Source: Planctomycetota bacterium (GTDB taxonomy: Bacteria > Planctomycetota > JACQVV01). From it: a stretch of DNA of 41,102 bases. The position numbers were made by a program, and so were the translations under genes. Position 1 is the stretch's first letter. Each line of letters starts with the position of its first letter. Below the pieces are notes generated by a model. It did not search any database, had not been told where the DNA came from, and was given only the letters and a program-made list of their open reading frames with translations. Below are positions 8,100-16,414 of this stretch, one piece after another. The stretch spans positions 1-41,102 of the forward strand of contig JACQVV010000270.1 in the NCBI GenBank assembly GCA_016209595.1, written 5' to 3'.

Positions 8100-9755
8100 C
8101 TAGTAGAAGACGATCGACCCGCCCTCGAGCACGAAGGGCCGAGCGGCCGGACGGTCGCCGTCGAGGACCTGGTGGACCCGGTCGGGCACGAGGGAAAGGA
8201 GCGCGCCTCCCTCGCCGTCGGACCGGAAGCGACCGGCGATGGTCCAGCGGGAGTCGGTCCAGGCCGCGATCGCGTACTCGCGGCCGGGCGCGAGACGTCC
8301 CGGGGCGAGGGTCGCCTCGACCGGCTCGCCGCGGCCGGCGAGCGGGCGGACCGTCCCGTCGGGGGAGAGCACGAAGGGATCGCACGCCGCGCGGACGCCC
8401 GAGGCGTCGAAGCCCGCGGCGTTCTGGGAAACAAGGAGGAGGATCGCCTCGCGGCAGCCGACCGGGCCGAACCGGGCGACACCCTCGCCGTCCACGCGGC
8501 CGCCGCCCACCGTGCGCCAGCCGCCGGAGTTCAGGACGTCGAGGTGGACTTCGCGCTCGGCGTGATCCCGTCCCACGGCGACCGCGAGCTCGCACGAGCG
8601 CCCGAAGCGGCTCGTGACGTCGAGCGTGGCGAACGGGGAGCGGAAGTAGACCTTCGCGGCCACGATCTCGTCCATGTAGCAACGGAAGAAGGGAGGCTCC
8701 GCCCTCGGCTCGCACCCCATGAAGGAGAGGAACTCCTCACCCAGGGCGACACCGCACCAGGCGTGGTTTCCGTCCCCTTTCGCCCAGGCGGGCGTGTAGA
8801 CGTGCGAGGCCGGGAGGCCGACCGCGCGGAGCATCGCGAGCACGAGGTTCACCATGTCCTCGCAGCGTCCCTCGTGGGTCGAGAGCAGCGTGAGCGCGCC
8901 CTCGTCCTCCCAGCCGGTGTCGCCGCGATAGCGGAAGATCGCCGCGGCGAGCCGGTTCACGAAGAGCGCGACTTCCTCGGGCTTCTCGAGGCGGAGCGCG
9001 GCCTCCGCGAGCGCGTCGTAGAATCGCCTCCGCCAGCGCTGGAAGGGCTCGTCCGAGCCCCGGTGCGGGAGGACATGCAGCAGGAACTCCTCCTCGGGGA
9101 GATCGCGGCACCAGGGGAATCGCTCGCGCGCCCGGCAGGCGAGGCGCACGTTTTCGAAGAAGGCCTCCGGCAAGACGACCCCGAGGTCGCTCGTGAGCTC
9201 GGCGGCCGGAGCATCCGCGGCCCCGGCGAGGCGACGGAACCCGACGCCGGGGAGCCGCGCGAGGAGCCACCACGCGGCGCGCCGTTCGAGGCCCGGGTCG
9301 AGCGACAGGATCGCGCGGACGTAACCCTCCGCCGCGGGGCCGGCCTGGACGAGGGCCTCGCGCACGCCCTGGACGTCCGCGGGAGCCACCCCCGGCGGGG
9401 GACCCGCGAGGAATCGCTCGCGATCGGCGCCCGCCGGGGCGGCGTCGAAGCCGGGGAGCGGCGGCGGCTCGGGGGCGTAGAGGGCACGGATCGCGGCGAG
9501 CGCCGGCGAGTCCACGGTCCGCTCGAAGAGGATCGATTCACCCGACCGCACCCGGACCGTGCCCCCATCCTCTCCCGGGACGACTTCGAGGACCTTTCCG
9601 GCGGCGAGCCCCAGGTGGCGCGCCGCGATCTCATCGGACCCCGGGCAGACGAGGAGTTCCTCGGGGATCGCGAGCATCTCCGATGTCCCGCCGTCCGCGG
9701 CGGCGACCCCACCGAGGGCCGTGAGGGTCGAGAGAAGGAGGAGGAAGGCGCGCAT
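8100..9755 (-). CDS. Secreted transglutaminase-fold protein
   Basis: 551 aa. The start chosen is the ATG at 9755, because a signal peptide follows (MRAFLLLLSTLTALGGVAAA); the frame continues 11 codons further upstream. A transglutaminase-like core (PF01841) occupies about residues 290-350. Candidate nucleophile C298 lies in EGRCEDMVNL and H331 in GNHAWCGV, followed by FMGCEP. This is the usual spacing in bacterial members that act as cysteine peptidases or peptide-modifying enzymes. Residues about 25-280 are a helical N-terminal region and 370-551 are beta-rich. The substrate is unknown. No strong Shine-Dalgarno sequence is visible. Confidence 0.75.
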   Translation of the reverse strand: MRAFLLLLSTLTALGGVAAADGGTSEMLAIPEELLVCPGSDEIAARHLGLAAGKVLEVVPGEDGGTVRVRSGESILFERTVDSPALAAIRALYAPEPPPLPGFDAAPAGADRERFLAGPPPGVAPADVQGVREALVQAGPAAEGYVRAILSLDPGLERRAAWWLLARLPGVGFRRLAGAADAPAAELTSDLGVVLPEAFFENVRLACRARERFPWCRDLPEEEFLLHVLPHRGSDEPFQRWRRRFYDALAEAALRLEKPEEVALFVNRLAAAIFRYRGDTGWEDEGALTLLSTHEGRCEDMVNLVLAMLRAVGLPASHVYTPAWAKGDGNHAWCGVALGEEFLSFMGCEPRAEPPFFRCYMDEIVAAKVYFRSPFATLDVTSRFGRSCELAVAVGRDHAEREVHLDVLNSGGWRTVGGGRVDGEGVARFGPVGCREAILLLVSQNAAGFDASGVRAACDPFVLSPDGTVRPLAGRGEPVEATLAPGRLAPGREYAIAAWTDSRWTIAGRFRSDGEGGALLSLVPDRVHQVLDGDRPAARPFVLEGGSIVFY

Positions 9756-9786
9756 GGGACTACAGGTAGAGTAGGAAACGCGGCGC

Positions 9787-9819
9787 ACCGTTGCAACGGT
9801 CCCGGCCCCCTGGTAGGCT
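9787..9819 (+). promoter_or_regulatory. Candidate infC promoter overlapping a 14-bp perfect palindrome
   Basis: TTGCAA (9791-9796), a 17-bp spacer and TAGGCT (9814-9819) form a sigma70-like promoter. The -35 box lies inside the perfect palindrome ACCGTTGCAACGGT (9787-9800), which could be an operator. The predicted leader before the infC start is about 60 nt. Confidence 0.45.
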
Positions 9820-9887
9820 CACGCCACGCTCTCCCGGCAGTCGTGGGGAGCCATGGAAAGACGACCCATTCTCGAGGAGGGAAAGGT

Positions 9888-10658
9888 ATCGCTAGGCGAA
9901 AACGGCCACCCCTGGAGCAGGCCAAGGAGCAGGGCCCGAGGATCAACGAGCAGATCCGGATCAGTCCGGTGCGGCTCATCGGAGACGACGGAGAACAGAT
10001 CGGGGTGGTCGAGGTCGGGGAGGCGATGATGCTCGCCCGCGACCGAGGGCTCGACCTGGTCGAGGTCTCCCCGAAAGCGCGGCCGGTGGTCTGCAAACTG
10101 ATGGACTTCGGCCGGTACAAGTACGAGCAGAAGAAGCAGGTCCGGGACGCGAAGAAGAAGGAGAAGAGCGTCCACATCAAGACCGTCCGGTTCCGGCCGA
10201 ACATCGAGGAACACGACTACGAGACGAAGGTCAACCAGGCTCGGCGGTTCCTGATCGACGGCGACAAGGTGAAGGTCGAGTGCGTCTTCCGCCGCCGCGA
10301 GATGCGGATCACGGACGTCGGGAAGCGCCTTCTGGACCGGATCACAACGGCTTTCAGCGAGATCGCCAAGGTCGAGCAGCGGGACGAGGAAGTCCAGACG
10401 CGGAGCGTCACGATGCTCGTCGCGCCCATCGAGGCGAAGGTGAAGCCGCTCCGCGAGCAGCGCGAGAAGGACAGAGCGGCCGCCGCGGCGCAGGGTCGTG
10501 AGATCGAAGAGGAAGTGCTTGACGAGTCGGACGAGCATGACCTCGACGATGACAGCGGCGAGGTCGACGTGGACGCGGAGAGCGGCAAGGAGGAGGTACC
10601 CCAAGAGGCCCCCGGCGACACGGGGCCTGGAGAGTCCCCAGGAGTCGGCGGGCCGTAG
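9888..10658 (+). CDS. infC: Translation initiation factor IF-3 with ATC start codon
   Basis: 256 aa. IF-3 checks initiator tRNA and start codon on the 30S subunit. The N-domain begins at GPRINEQIRISPVRLI and the C-domain covers KTVRFRPNIEEHDYETK and later segments. No ATG, GTG or TTG fits. The frame begins at ATC (9888-9890), preceded by AGGAGG (9875-9880) with a 7-nt spacer. This follows the known use of rare AUU/AUC starts by infC for autoregulation, for example AUC in the Myxococcus xanthus dsg gene. The protein has about 12 extra N-terminal residues and an acidic C-terminal tail of about 65 residues (EEEVLDESDEHDLDDD), absent from the 180-aa E. coli factor. rpmI and rplT, its usual partners, are not downstream. 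Confidence 0.93.
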   Translation: MARRKRPPLEQAKEQGPRINEQIRISPVRLIGDDGEQIGVVEVGEAMMLARDRGLDLVEVSPKARPVVCKLMDFGRYKYEQKKQVRDAKKKEKSVHIKTVRFRPNIEEHDYETKVNQARRFLIDGDKVKVECVFRRREMRITDVGKRLLDRITTAFSEIAKVEQRDEEVQTRSVTMLVAPIEAKVKPLREQREKDRAAAAAQGREIEEEVLDESDEHDLDDDSGEVDVDAESGKEEVPQEAPGDTGPGESPGVGGP

Positions 10659-10676
10659 CGGGTGCGGGAGCGGGCG

Positions 10677-11186
10677 ATGGAGGGCGGAGCGCGAGGAACC
10701 GACGGGGGCGAGGTCACGCTCCGCCTCGTCGTGAACGGGGAGGAGCGCGTCCTGGCCACCCCGGTCCATCGGACGCTCCTGGAGGTCCTGCGCGAGGACC
10801 TCGGGCTCACGGGGACGAAGCACGGCTGCGAGGTTGGGGAGTGCGGCACCTGCACCGTGCTCGTGGACGGCCTCCCGGTCCTCTCCTGTCTCGCGCTCCC
10901 GGTCGAGATGGAGGGGCGGCGGATCGAGACGATCGAGGGGATGGCCGCCGGAAACGCGCCCCACCCTCTCCAGCAGGCCTTCTACGAGCTCGGGGCCGCC
11001 CAGTGCGGCTACTGCACGCCCGGGTTCCTTCTCGTCGCGAAGGCGCTTCTCGAGTCCAACCCCGTTCCGTCCCGCGCCGAGATAACGGAAGCCCTCTCCG
11101 GGAACCTCTGCCGGTGCACGGGCTACATCAAGATCCTCGAAGCTGTCGAGCTCGCCGCCCGCCGCATGGCGGCGGCCCCGGTATAG
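10677..11186 (+). CDS. hcrC: 4-hydroxybenzoyl-CoA reductase-type small subunit, two [2Fe-2S] clusters
   Basis: 169 aa. The ATG at 10677 has GGAG 6 nt upstream; a GTG at 10662 is an alternative. The subunit transfers electrons between FAD and the molybdenum site. The plant-ferredoxin-like N-domain carries cluster ligands C51, C56, C59 and C71. The helical C-domain carries C110, C113, C145 and C147 (QCGYC and LCRC). It is the first gene of a tight operon, ending 9 bp before the large-subunit gene, and lies 18 bp after infC. The small-large-medium gene order and the medium subunit's iron-sulfur insertion support the HCR assignment over xanthine dehydrogenase or CO dehydrogenase. Confidence 0.8.
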   Translation: MEGGARGTDGGEVTLRLVVNGEERVLATPVHRTLLEVLREDLGLTGTKHGCEVGECGTCTVLVDGLPVLSCLALPVEMEGRRIETIEGMAAGNAPHPLQQAFYELGAAQCGYCTPGFLLVAKALLESNPVPSRAEITEALSGNLCRCTGYIKILEAVELAARRMAAAPV

Positions 11187-11195
11187 GAGCGGTCC

Positions 11196-13592
11196 GTGCG
11201 GGATCCCGGGCGAACGTACCAGACAATCGGCAATCGCCTCCCCAAGGTGGACGCGATGGCGAAGGTCACGGGCGAAACCCTCTTCGCCGACGACATCGAG
11301 CTCCCGCGGATGCTCTACGCGAAGTGCGCGCGCTCGACCGAGCCGCACGCCCGGATCGTCTCGATCGACACGTCCCGTGCCGAGGCGCACCCCGACGTGC
11401 GGGCGATCCTCGTGGGGAGCGAGATCCCCACGCGCTACGGCATCCTCCCGGTCTCCCAGGACGAGGAGGCGCTCGCGGTCGACAGGGTGCGGCACGCCGG
11501 CGAGGCCGTTGCGGCCGTGGCGGCGACCTCCGAGGAGGCGGCCGAGGAGGCGGCGGGTCTCATCCGGATCGAGTACGACCCGCTCCCGGCGGTGATGTCG
11601 ATCGAGGAGGCCCTCGCCCCGGGGGCGGCGCGCATCCACGAGTACGTCCCCGACGGGAACGTCCACAAGATGGTGTCGCTGGAGTTCGGCTCGGTCGAGG
11701 AGGGTTTTGCCGAGGCCGACCACGTCCGCGAGGACGTCTTCTTCTACGAGGGGAGCACGCACCTCCCGATCGAGCAGCACGCGGCGGTCGCCTCCTGGCG
11801 GCTCGACGGGAAGCTCACTCTCTGGAGCTCGACCCAGACCCCGCACTACGTCCACCGGGCGCTCGCCAAGGTCCTGGGCCTCCCTCCCTCGCGCATCCGC
11901 GTGATCGCCATGCCGAACGGCGGTGGCTTCGGCGGGAAAAGCGACCCCTTCGGCCACGAGATCGTCGTGGCGAAGCTCGCCATGAAAACCGGGCGCCCGG
12001 TGAAGATGACCCTCACGCGCGAAGAGGTCTTCTACGCCCACCGCGGCCGCCACCCCGTCCTCATGTGGGTGAAGACCGGGTTCAAGCGGGACGGGGCCAT
12101 CACCGCGATGCACTTCCGCACGTTCCTCGACGGGGGGGCGTACGGGAGCTACGGGGTCGCCTCGACCTACTACACCGGCGCGCTCCAGACCGTCACCTAC
12201 AAGATCGACCACTACAAGTTCGAGGGGGTGCGGGTCTTCACGAACAAGCCGCCCTGCGGCCCCAAGCGCGGCCACGGAACGCCGCAGCCCCGTTTCGCCC
12301 TGGAGGCCCACCTCGACAAGGCTGCGGAGGATCTCGGCCTCGACCCGGTCGAGATGAGGAAGCGGCACCTCGTGGACGAGAACTCGATCACCGCGAACTA
12401 CATGCGGGTCACGACCTCGGGGCTTGCCCGCTGCATCGACGCAGTCGTCCGGGCCTCCGGCTGGATCGAGAGGAGGGGGAAGCTCCCGCCGGGGAAGGGA
12501 CTCGGTTTCGCCGCGAGCTCCTACCTCTCCGGCGCCGGGCTCCCCATCTACTGGAACCGGATGCCCCACTCGGGCGTGCAACTCAAAATCGACCGCGGCG
12601 GTGGCGTCGCGGTCTTCTGCGGCTCGACCGACATCGGGCAAGGCTCCGACTCGGTCCTCGCCTACGTGGTGGCGGAGGTCCTCGGGATCGACTACCGCGA
12701 CGTGCAGGTCTTCACCGCCGACACCGATATGACCCCGGTCGACCTCGGGAGCTATTCCAGCCGCGTCACGCTCATGACGGGAAACGCCGCGATCGAGGCC
12801 GCGACGAAGCTCCGGGACCAGCTCTTCGAGGTCGCCGCCGAGGCGCTCCAGGCGTCGCCAAAGGACCTCGAGGCGCGCTCGGGTCGGATCGAGGTCGCGG
12901 GGCGGCCCGACCGGTCGATCTCCTTCATAGAGGCCGCGAACGAGGCCGAGGCGCGCTTCGGGACGCTGGGCGCGGTCGGGAGCTACCGGCCGCCCGAATC
13001 GGCGGCGAAGTATAAGGGAGGGGGCGTCGGCCCGTCCCCCTGCTACAGCTTCACCGCCTGTGTGGTCGAGGTGACGGTCGATCTCGCGACCGGCTGGTAT
13101 GTGGTGGACAAGGTCTGGATCGCCCACGACTGCGGCACGGCCGTGAACCCGCTCCTTGTCGAGGGGCAGGTCGAGGGCTCGGTCTACATGGGCCTCGGCG
13201 AGGCGACGATGGAAGCCCAGGTCTTCCGGAAGGGAGTCCACGAGATCCCGTCGATGCTCGACTACAAGAGCCCGACCACCAAGGAAATGCCTCCCGTCGA
13301 GACGATCCTCGTCGAGACGGAAGACCCCGAGGGGCCCTTCGGCGCCAAGGAGGCCGGGCAGGGCCCGCTCCTTCCCGTCCCGCCGGCTTTCGTGAACGCC
13401 CTCCACGACGCGACGGGCGTCCGGTTCGACCAGGTCCCTGTCGGGCCCGACCTGGTGCGGAAGGGGCTGGAGGAGAAGGCGAAGGGGCGACCCAGGATCG
13501 GCCCGAAGGGTGTCCCCGACGTCGCGTGGAAGGAGCCGACCCGAATCGCGCTCCCCTGGGCGAAGACGGGCGACACGACGGTGAGGCGCTGA
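11196..13592 (+). CDS. hcrA: 4-hydroxybenzoyl-CoA reductase-type large subunit (molybdopterin)
   Basis: 798 aa from a GTG with GGAG at 11186-11189. It is a molybdenum hydroxylase family large subunit binding Mo-molybdopterin cytosine dinucleotide. Visible landmarks are KVTGETLFADD near the N-terminus, IEQHAAVASW, WSSTQTPHYVHRALAKVLG, NGGGFGGKSDPFGHE, PPCGPKRGHGTPQPRFALE and IGQGSD. At the active-site end the motif is GPFGAKEAGQGP, with E719 and Q722. In xanthine dehydrogenases the base is a Glu in GxGE, so alignment must decide which residue takes that place here. In known HCR the reaction is reductive dehydroxylation of 4-hydroxybenzoyl-CoA to benzoyl-CoA. It overlaps the next gene by one base (TGATG). 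Confidence 0.8.
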   Translation: MRDPGRTYQTIGNRLPKVDAMAKVTGETLFADDIELPRMLYAKCARSTEPHARIVSIDTSRAEAHPDVRAILVGSEIPTRYGILPVSQDEEALAVDRVRHAGEAVAAVAATSEEAAEEAAGLIRIEYDPLPAVMSIEEALAPGAARIHEYVPDGNVHKMVSLEFGSVEEGFAEADHVREDVFFYEGSTHLPIEQHAAVASWRLDGKLTLWSSTQTPHYVHRALAKVLGLPPSRIRVIAMPNGGGFGGKSDPFGHEIVVAKLAMKTGRPVKMTLTREEVFYAHRGRHPVLMWVKTGFKRDGAITAMHFRTFLDGGAYGSYGVASTYYTGALQTVTYKIDHYKFEGVRVFTNKPPCGPKRGHGTPQPRFALEAHLDKAAEDLGLDPVEMRKRHLVDENSITANYMRVTTSGLARCIDAVVRASGWIERRGKLPPGKGLGFAASSYLSGAGLPIYWNRMPHSGVQLKIDRGGGVAVFCGSTDIGQGSDSVLAYVVAEVLGIDYRDVQVFTADTDMTPVDLGSYSSRVTLMTGNAAIEAATKLRDQLFEVAAEALQASPKDLEARSGRIEVAGRPDRSISFIEAANEAEARFGTLGAVGSYRPPESAAKYKGGGVGPSPCYSFTACVVEVTVDLATGWYVVDKVWIAHDCGTAVNPLLVEGQVEGSVYMGLGEATMEAQVFRKGVHEIPSMLDYKSPTTKEMPPVETILVETEDPEGPFGAKEAGQGPLLPVPPAFVNALHDATGVRFDQVPVGPDLVRKGLEEKAKGRPRIGPKGVPDVAWKEPTRIALPWAKTGDTTVRR

Positions 13593-14575
13593 TGCTCCGG
13601 CTTCCGCGCTTCCGGTATCTCGCCCCCCGCTCGCTCGACGAGGCGGTCCGGCTGCTTGCCGAACACGGGCCCCAGGCGATGCTCGTCGCCGGTGGGACCG
13701 ACGTCTACCCCAAGATGAAGCGGCGGCAGTTCGGGCCCTCGGTCCTCGTGGGGCTCGCCCGGGTGCCGGGCCTGGGTCGCGTCGAGGGCGACGGAGCGAG
13801 CGGGATCGCGATCGGCGCGCTCTCGATGCTTTCCTCGATCGCCACGGACCCGATGCTCCGCAAGCACTACCCCGCGATCCCGGAGGCGGCCGAGGTGATC
13901 TCGACGCCGCCGCTCCGCAACATGGGCACCCTCGGCGGGAACCTCTGTGTCGACACCCGCTGCACCTACTACGACCAGACCTACCCCTGGCGGGCCTCGA
14001 TCGACTTCTGTCTCAAGAAGGATGGCGACACCTGCTGGGTCGCGCCCGGGAGCCCGCGCTGCCTCGCCGTCAGTTCGAGCGACCTCGCACCCGTCATGAT
14101 CGCGCTCGGTGCACGCTACGAGCTCCTCGGTCCCGAGGGGGCGCGCGCGATCGAGGCCGAGGACTTCTACCGCGACGACGGCAGCGCCTACATCGCAAAG
14201 AAACCCGGAGAGCTTCTCGCCCGCGTGCGGGTTGGTCCGGCTGGCGGCTGGCGCTCGACCTACGCCAAGCTCCGCCGCCGGGGCGCGTTCGACTTCCCGG
14301 TGATGGGCGCCGCCGTCGCCGTGCGCGTGGGCCCCAACGACGAAATCGAGAATGCCCGGATCGTCGTCGGCGGGATCGCGAGCGCGCCCGTCTTCATGGA
14401 GGAGGCCTCGCGAGTCCTCGCCGGAAAGCGCCCGAGCGAGACCCTCATCCGCGAGGCTGCGGCCCTCACCTTCCGCCCCGCCAAGGCACTCGACAACACC
14501 GATCTCGCGCCCCTCTACCGGAAGAAGATGGTCCCCATCTTCGTCGAACGCTGTCTGAGGAAGCTCCTCCTCTGA
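13592..14575 (+). CDS. hcrB: 4-hydroxybenzoyl-CoA reductase-type FAD/[4Fe-4S] subunit
   Basis: 327 aa, translationally coupled to the large subunit (TGATG). The FAD-binding medium subunit has VAGGTDVYPKMK for FAD and RNMGTLGGNLC. Between residues 120 and 160 it holds an extra cysteine-rich loop: C124, C140, C148 and C157. The spacing (16, 8, 9) equals that of the four cysteines (122, 138, 146, 155) that hold the additional [4Fe-4S] cluster in the Thauera aromatica enzyme. That loop is specific to 4-hydroxybenzoyl-CoA reductase within the xanthine oxidase family and is the strongest evidence for this operon's function. The last residues, RCLRKLLL, end 4 bp before a GC-rich hairpin. Confidence 0.85.
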   Translation: MLRLPRFRYLAPRSLDEAVRLLAEHGPQAMLVAGGTDVYPKMKRRQFGPSVLVGLARVPGLGRVEGDGASGIAIGALSMLSSIATDPMLRKHYPAIPEAAEVISTPPLRNMGTLGGNLCVDTRCTYYDQTYPWRASIDFCLKKDGDTCWVAPGSPRCLAVSSSDLAPVMIALGARYELLGPEGARAIEAEDFYRDDGSAYIAKKPGELLARVRVGPAGGWRSTYAKLRRRGAFDFPVMGAAVAVRVGPNDEIENARIVVGGIASAPVFMEEASRVLAGKRPSETLIREAAALTFRPAKALDNTDLAPLYRKKMVPIFVERCLRKLLL

Positions 14576-14578
14576 AGG

Positions 14579-14595
14579 CCCTCCGACCGGGAGGG
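14579..14595 (+). terminator. Hairpin just after the reductase operon
   Basis: CCCTCC (14579-14584) pairs with GGAGGG (14590-14595) around a 5-nt loop, 4 bp after the last stop codon. There is no T-run, so termination is only inferred. Confidence 0.4.
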
Positions 14596-14619
14596 GAGAA
14601 ACGCGCGTCTTCGGGTAGA

Positions 14620-15429
14620 ATGAAGCCCATGGCGCTGAAAAGTCCGTTCCCGGGGATGGATCCCTATCTCGAGAGCCACTGGCGCGATGTACATGCCAGT
14701 CTCGTGATCTACCTGCGCGACGCCATCCAGCCCCGGCTCCCGGCCGGCCTGAAGGCCCGAGTCGACGAGAGAGTGTTCGTCGAATGCCAGGGATTGGCCT
14801 CCCGGTCCATCTATCCAGACGTGCGTGTTGTCGAAGGAGGTAGGGGGAGGAAAAGGAAGGCGATGGCCACGGGACAATCGGGAATCGCGGTCGCGGAACC
14901 CCTCGTCCTGCACGTCCAGGATGAACCGATGACCGAGACCTACATCGAGATCCTGGATGTGGGTACAGGGGGGCGCGTCGTGACGGTGATTGAGATCCTG
15001 TCGCCCACGAACAAGTCGGATGGCCCAGGACGGAATCTCTACGTCCGGAAGCAGAAGGAGGTCCTCGCCGCCGAGGCGAACCTGGTCGAGATCGATCTCG
15101 TGCGAGGGGGAGAGCGGGTCCTGTCGGTCGACTGGACCCAGATCCCGCCGAGCCACAGGACTCCATACATCGTCTGCGTGCGGCGAGGCCATCGGCCCTT
15201 CGAGGCCGAAATCTACCGAGCTCCGCTCCAGGAGAGGCTACCGGGGATCTCGATTCCTCTGCGCGAGGACGATTCGGACGTACCGGTCGACCTCCAGGCG
15301 CTCGTGGACCGCTGCTACGAGGATGGAGACTACGGCGACTTGGACTATCGCGCCCAGCCGGTTCCACCATTCGCCCCCGAAGACGCGGCCTGGGCGGACG
15401 AGCTCCTGAGAGCAGCGCGGAGGCGTTAG
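14620..15429 (+). CDS. DUF4058 family protein
   Basis: 269 aa (266 if translation begins at the second ATG, 14629). The N-terminal signature SPFPGMDPYLE is diagnostic of DUF4058 (PF13267), a family of unknown function expanded in Planctomycetota and Cyanobacteria. Other landmarks are ISPTNK-like ILSPTNKSDGPGRN near residue 125 and VEIDLVRGGERVL near 150, which recall a restriction-endonuclease-like core. No signal peptide or membrane segment is visible. A TAGAAT box at 14615-14620 overlaps the first ATG, which would make a transcript starting almost at the second ATG; no Shine-Dalgarno sequence is seen for either. It lies next to a Uma2-type gene of similar predicted fold. Confidence 0.85.
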   Translation: MKPMALKSPFPGMDPYLESHWRDVHASLVIYLRDAIQPRLPAGLKARVDERVFVECQGLASRSIYPDVRVVEGGRGRKRKAMATGQSGIAVAEPLVLHVQDEPMTETYIEILDVGTGGRVVTVIEILSPTNKSDGPGRNLYVRKQKEVLAAEANLVEIDLVRGGERVLSVDWTQIPPSHRTPYIVCVRRGHRPFEAEIYRAPLQERLPGISIPLREDDSDVPVDLQALVDRCYEDGDYGDLDYRAQPVPPFAPEDAAWADELLRAARRR

Positions 15430-15439
15430 CGCGCGGGAC

Positions 15440-15559
15440 ATGGAAGCCGGGACCGGGCGGATCGGCGCCGGTCTCGCCCTGTTCGTCTCGCTCGTCCTCT
15501 CGGCGTCGATCGCGGCGGCGGACGACGCGAAAGGACGGGACCGTGGGGCAGCCTCGTCT
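15440..15559 (+). pseudogene. Signal-peptide remnant of a lost secreted protein
   Basis: An ATG at 15440 opens a convincing signal peptide (LALFVSLVLSASIAAA) followed by about ten plausible residues. After this the frame loses protein character and runs into the Uma2 gene in another frame. It is probably the 5' end of a gene whose remainder was deleted. A short functional peptide cannot be excluded. Confidence 0.3.
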
Positions 15560-15602
15560 GGAACTACGCTACCCCCAGGTGTAGGATCCCCCTGGAGGCC
15601 CT

Positions 15603-16364
15603 ATGAGCCAGAAAGTCGTCCGTCCTCGCGTCGATCCAAGGATCGAGTACCCGGACACCGACGGAGAGCCCATGTCGGACAACGAGGCCAGCGAGTGGAG
15701 GATGGTCGATTGCTGGACGGCGCTCCGCCGCGCCTGCCGCCGGAAGGGGTTCAGGGCCTATGTGGGGATGAGCGTCTTCGTCTATCCGGTCGAGGGGAAG
15801 CCCTGGCTCCGAAACTCGCCCGATCTCTTCGCCGCGCCGGGAAGCGACCCGGAGGGCTTGCGGACGAGCTTCCGCTGCTGGGAGGAAGGAGGCCGCGTCG
15901 AGTTCGCGGGGGAGTTCCTCTCGCGCACGAGACACGAACGCCTCGAATCGCCCGAGGTCGATGATAGGGTCCGGTTCTACCGGGACGAGCTCCGGACCCG
16001 GGAGCTTTTCCTCTACGAGCCGCTGGGGTTCCACTTCCGGGACGGCTTCCGGTTTTCCTTCCGCCGGCTGGACTTGGATGGTGATTACCGGGAAGTTCCA
16101 CCCGGCGAGGACGGATGGCATCGGAGCGAGGTCATCCCCTTCGAGTTCCGGCCGCTCGACGATCGTGTCGAGTTTCGGGATCCTGCGACGGGCGAGGTGT
16201 TCCTGCCTGACCGACTCCGGGCCGAGGCGGTGGAGAGCCGGGCCGAGGCGGTGGAGAGCCGGGCCGAGGCTGAAAAGACCCCGGCCGAGGCAGCCCAGGC
16301 CCGGATCCGCGAGCTCGAGGAGGAGCTCGAACGCCTGCGCGGTGGGGGACCGGCGGGCGGCTGA
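15603..16364 (+). CDS. Uma2/DUF820-family endonuclease-like protein with coiled-coil tail
   Basis: 253 aa; GGAGG at 15594-15598 precedes the ATG. The N-terminus RIEYPDTDGEPMSDN and the later VYPVEGKP and NSPDLF match the Uma2 (DUF820) layout common in Planctomycetota and Cyanobacteria. That family has a PD-(D/E)XK nuclease-like fold. The candidate metal-binding acids are D in NSPDLF and E in GEFLSRTR. The usual SP after the second strand reads SR here, so activity is uncertain. The C-terminus is a charged coiled coil built from a 7-residue repeat (AEAVESR) and ending EEELERLR. It is a likely companion of the DUF4058 gene upstream; its cellular role is unknown. Confidence 0.75.
   Translation: MSQKVVRPRVDPRIEYPDTDGEPMSDNEASEWRMVDCWTALRRACRRKGFRAYVGMSVFVYPVEGKPWLRNSPDLFAAPGSDPEGLRTSFRCWEEGGRVEFAGEFLSRTRHERLESPEVDDRVRFYRDELRTRELFLYEPLGFHFRDGFRFSFRRLDLDGDYREVPPGEDGWHRSEVIPFEFRPLDDRVEFRDPATGEVFLPDRLRAEAVESRAEAVESRAEAEKTPAEAAQARIRELEEELERLRGGGPAGG
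16219..16260 (+). repeat. Two exact 21-bp tandem repeats in the Uma2 coiled coil
   Basis: 16219-16239 and 16240-16260 are identical 21-mers encoding one heptad each. A third, diverged copy follows from 16261. They are a likely site of copy-number change that alters coiled-coil length. Confidence 0.85.
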
Positions 16365-16365
16365 T

Positions 16366-16400
16366 TTCAGGCTTCAGGCTTCGGCCTTCAGGCTTCAGGA
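16366..16400 (+). repeat. Five tandem 7-bp units (TTCAGGC)
   Basis: Units at 16366, 16373, 16380, 16387 and 16394 read TTCAGGC, TTCAGGC, TTCGGCC, TTCAGGC and TTCAGGA. They fill the gap between the Uma2 stop and the next kinase gene. Confidence 0.85.
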
Positions 16401-16414
16401 AATGCTGCCGCGCC

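Noticed and set aside
7956..9887. Very long plus-strand extension upstream of infC
   Set aside because: It is antisense to the transglutaminase-fold gene and lacks family motifs; only the part from ATC 9888 is IF-3.
9819..13406. 1195-codon minus-strand open frame
   Set aside because: It mirrors infC and the reductase operon, whose families are certain on the plus strand.
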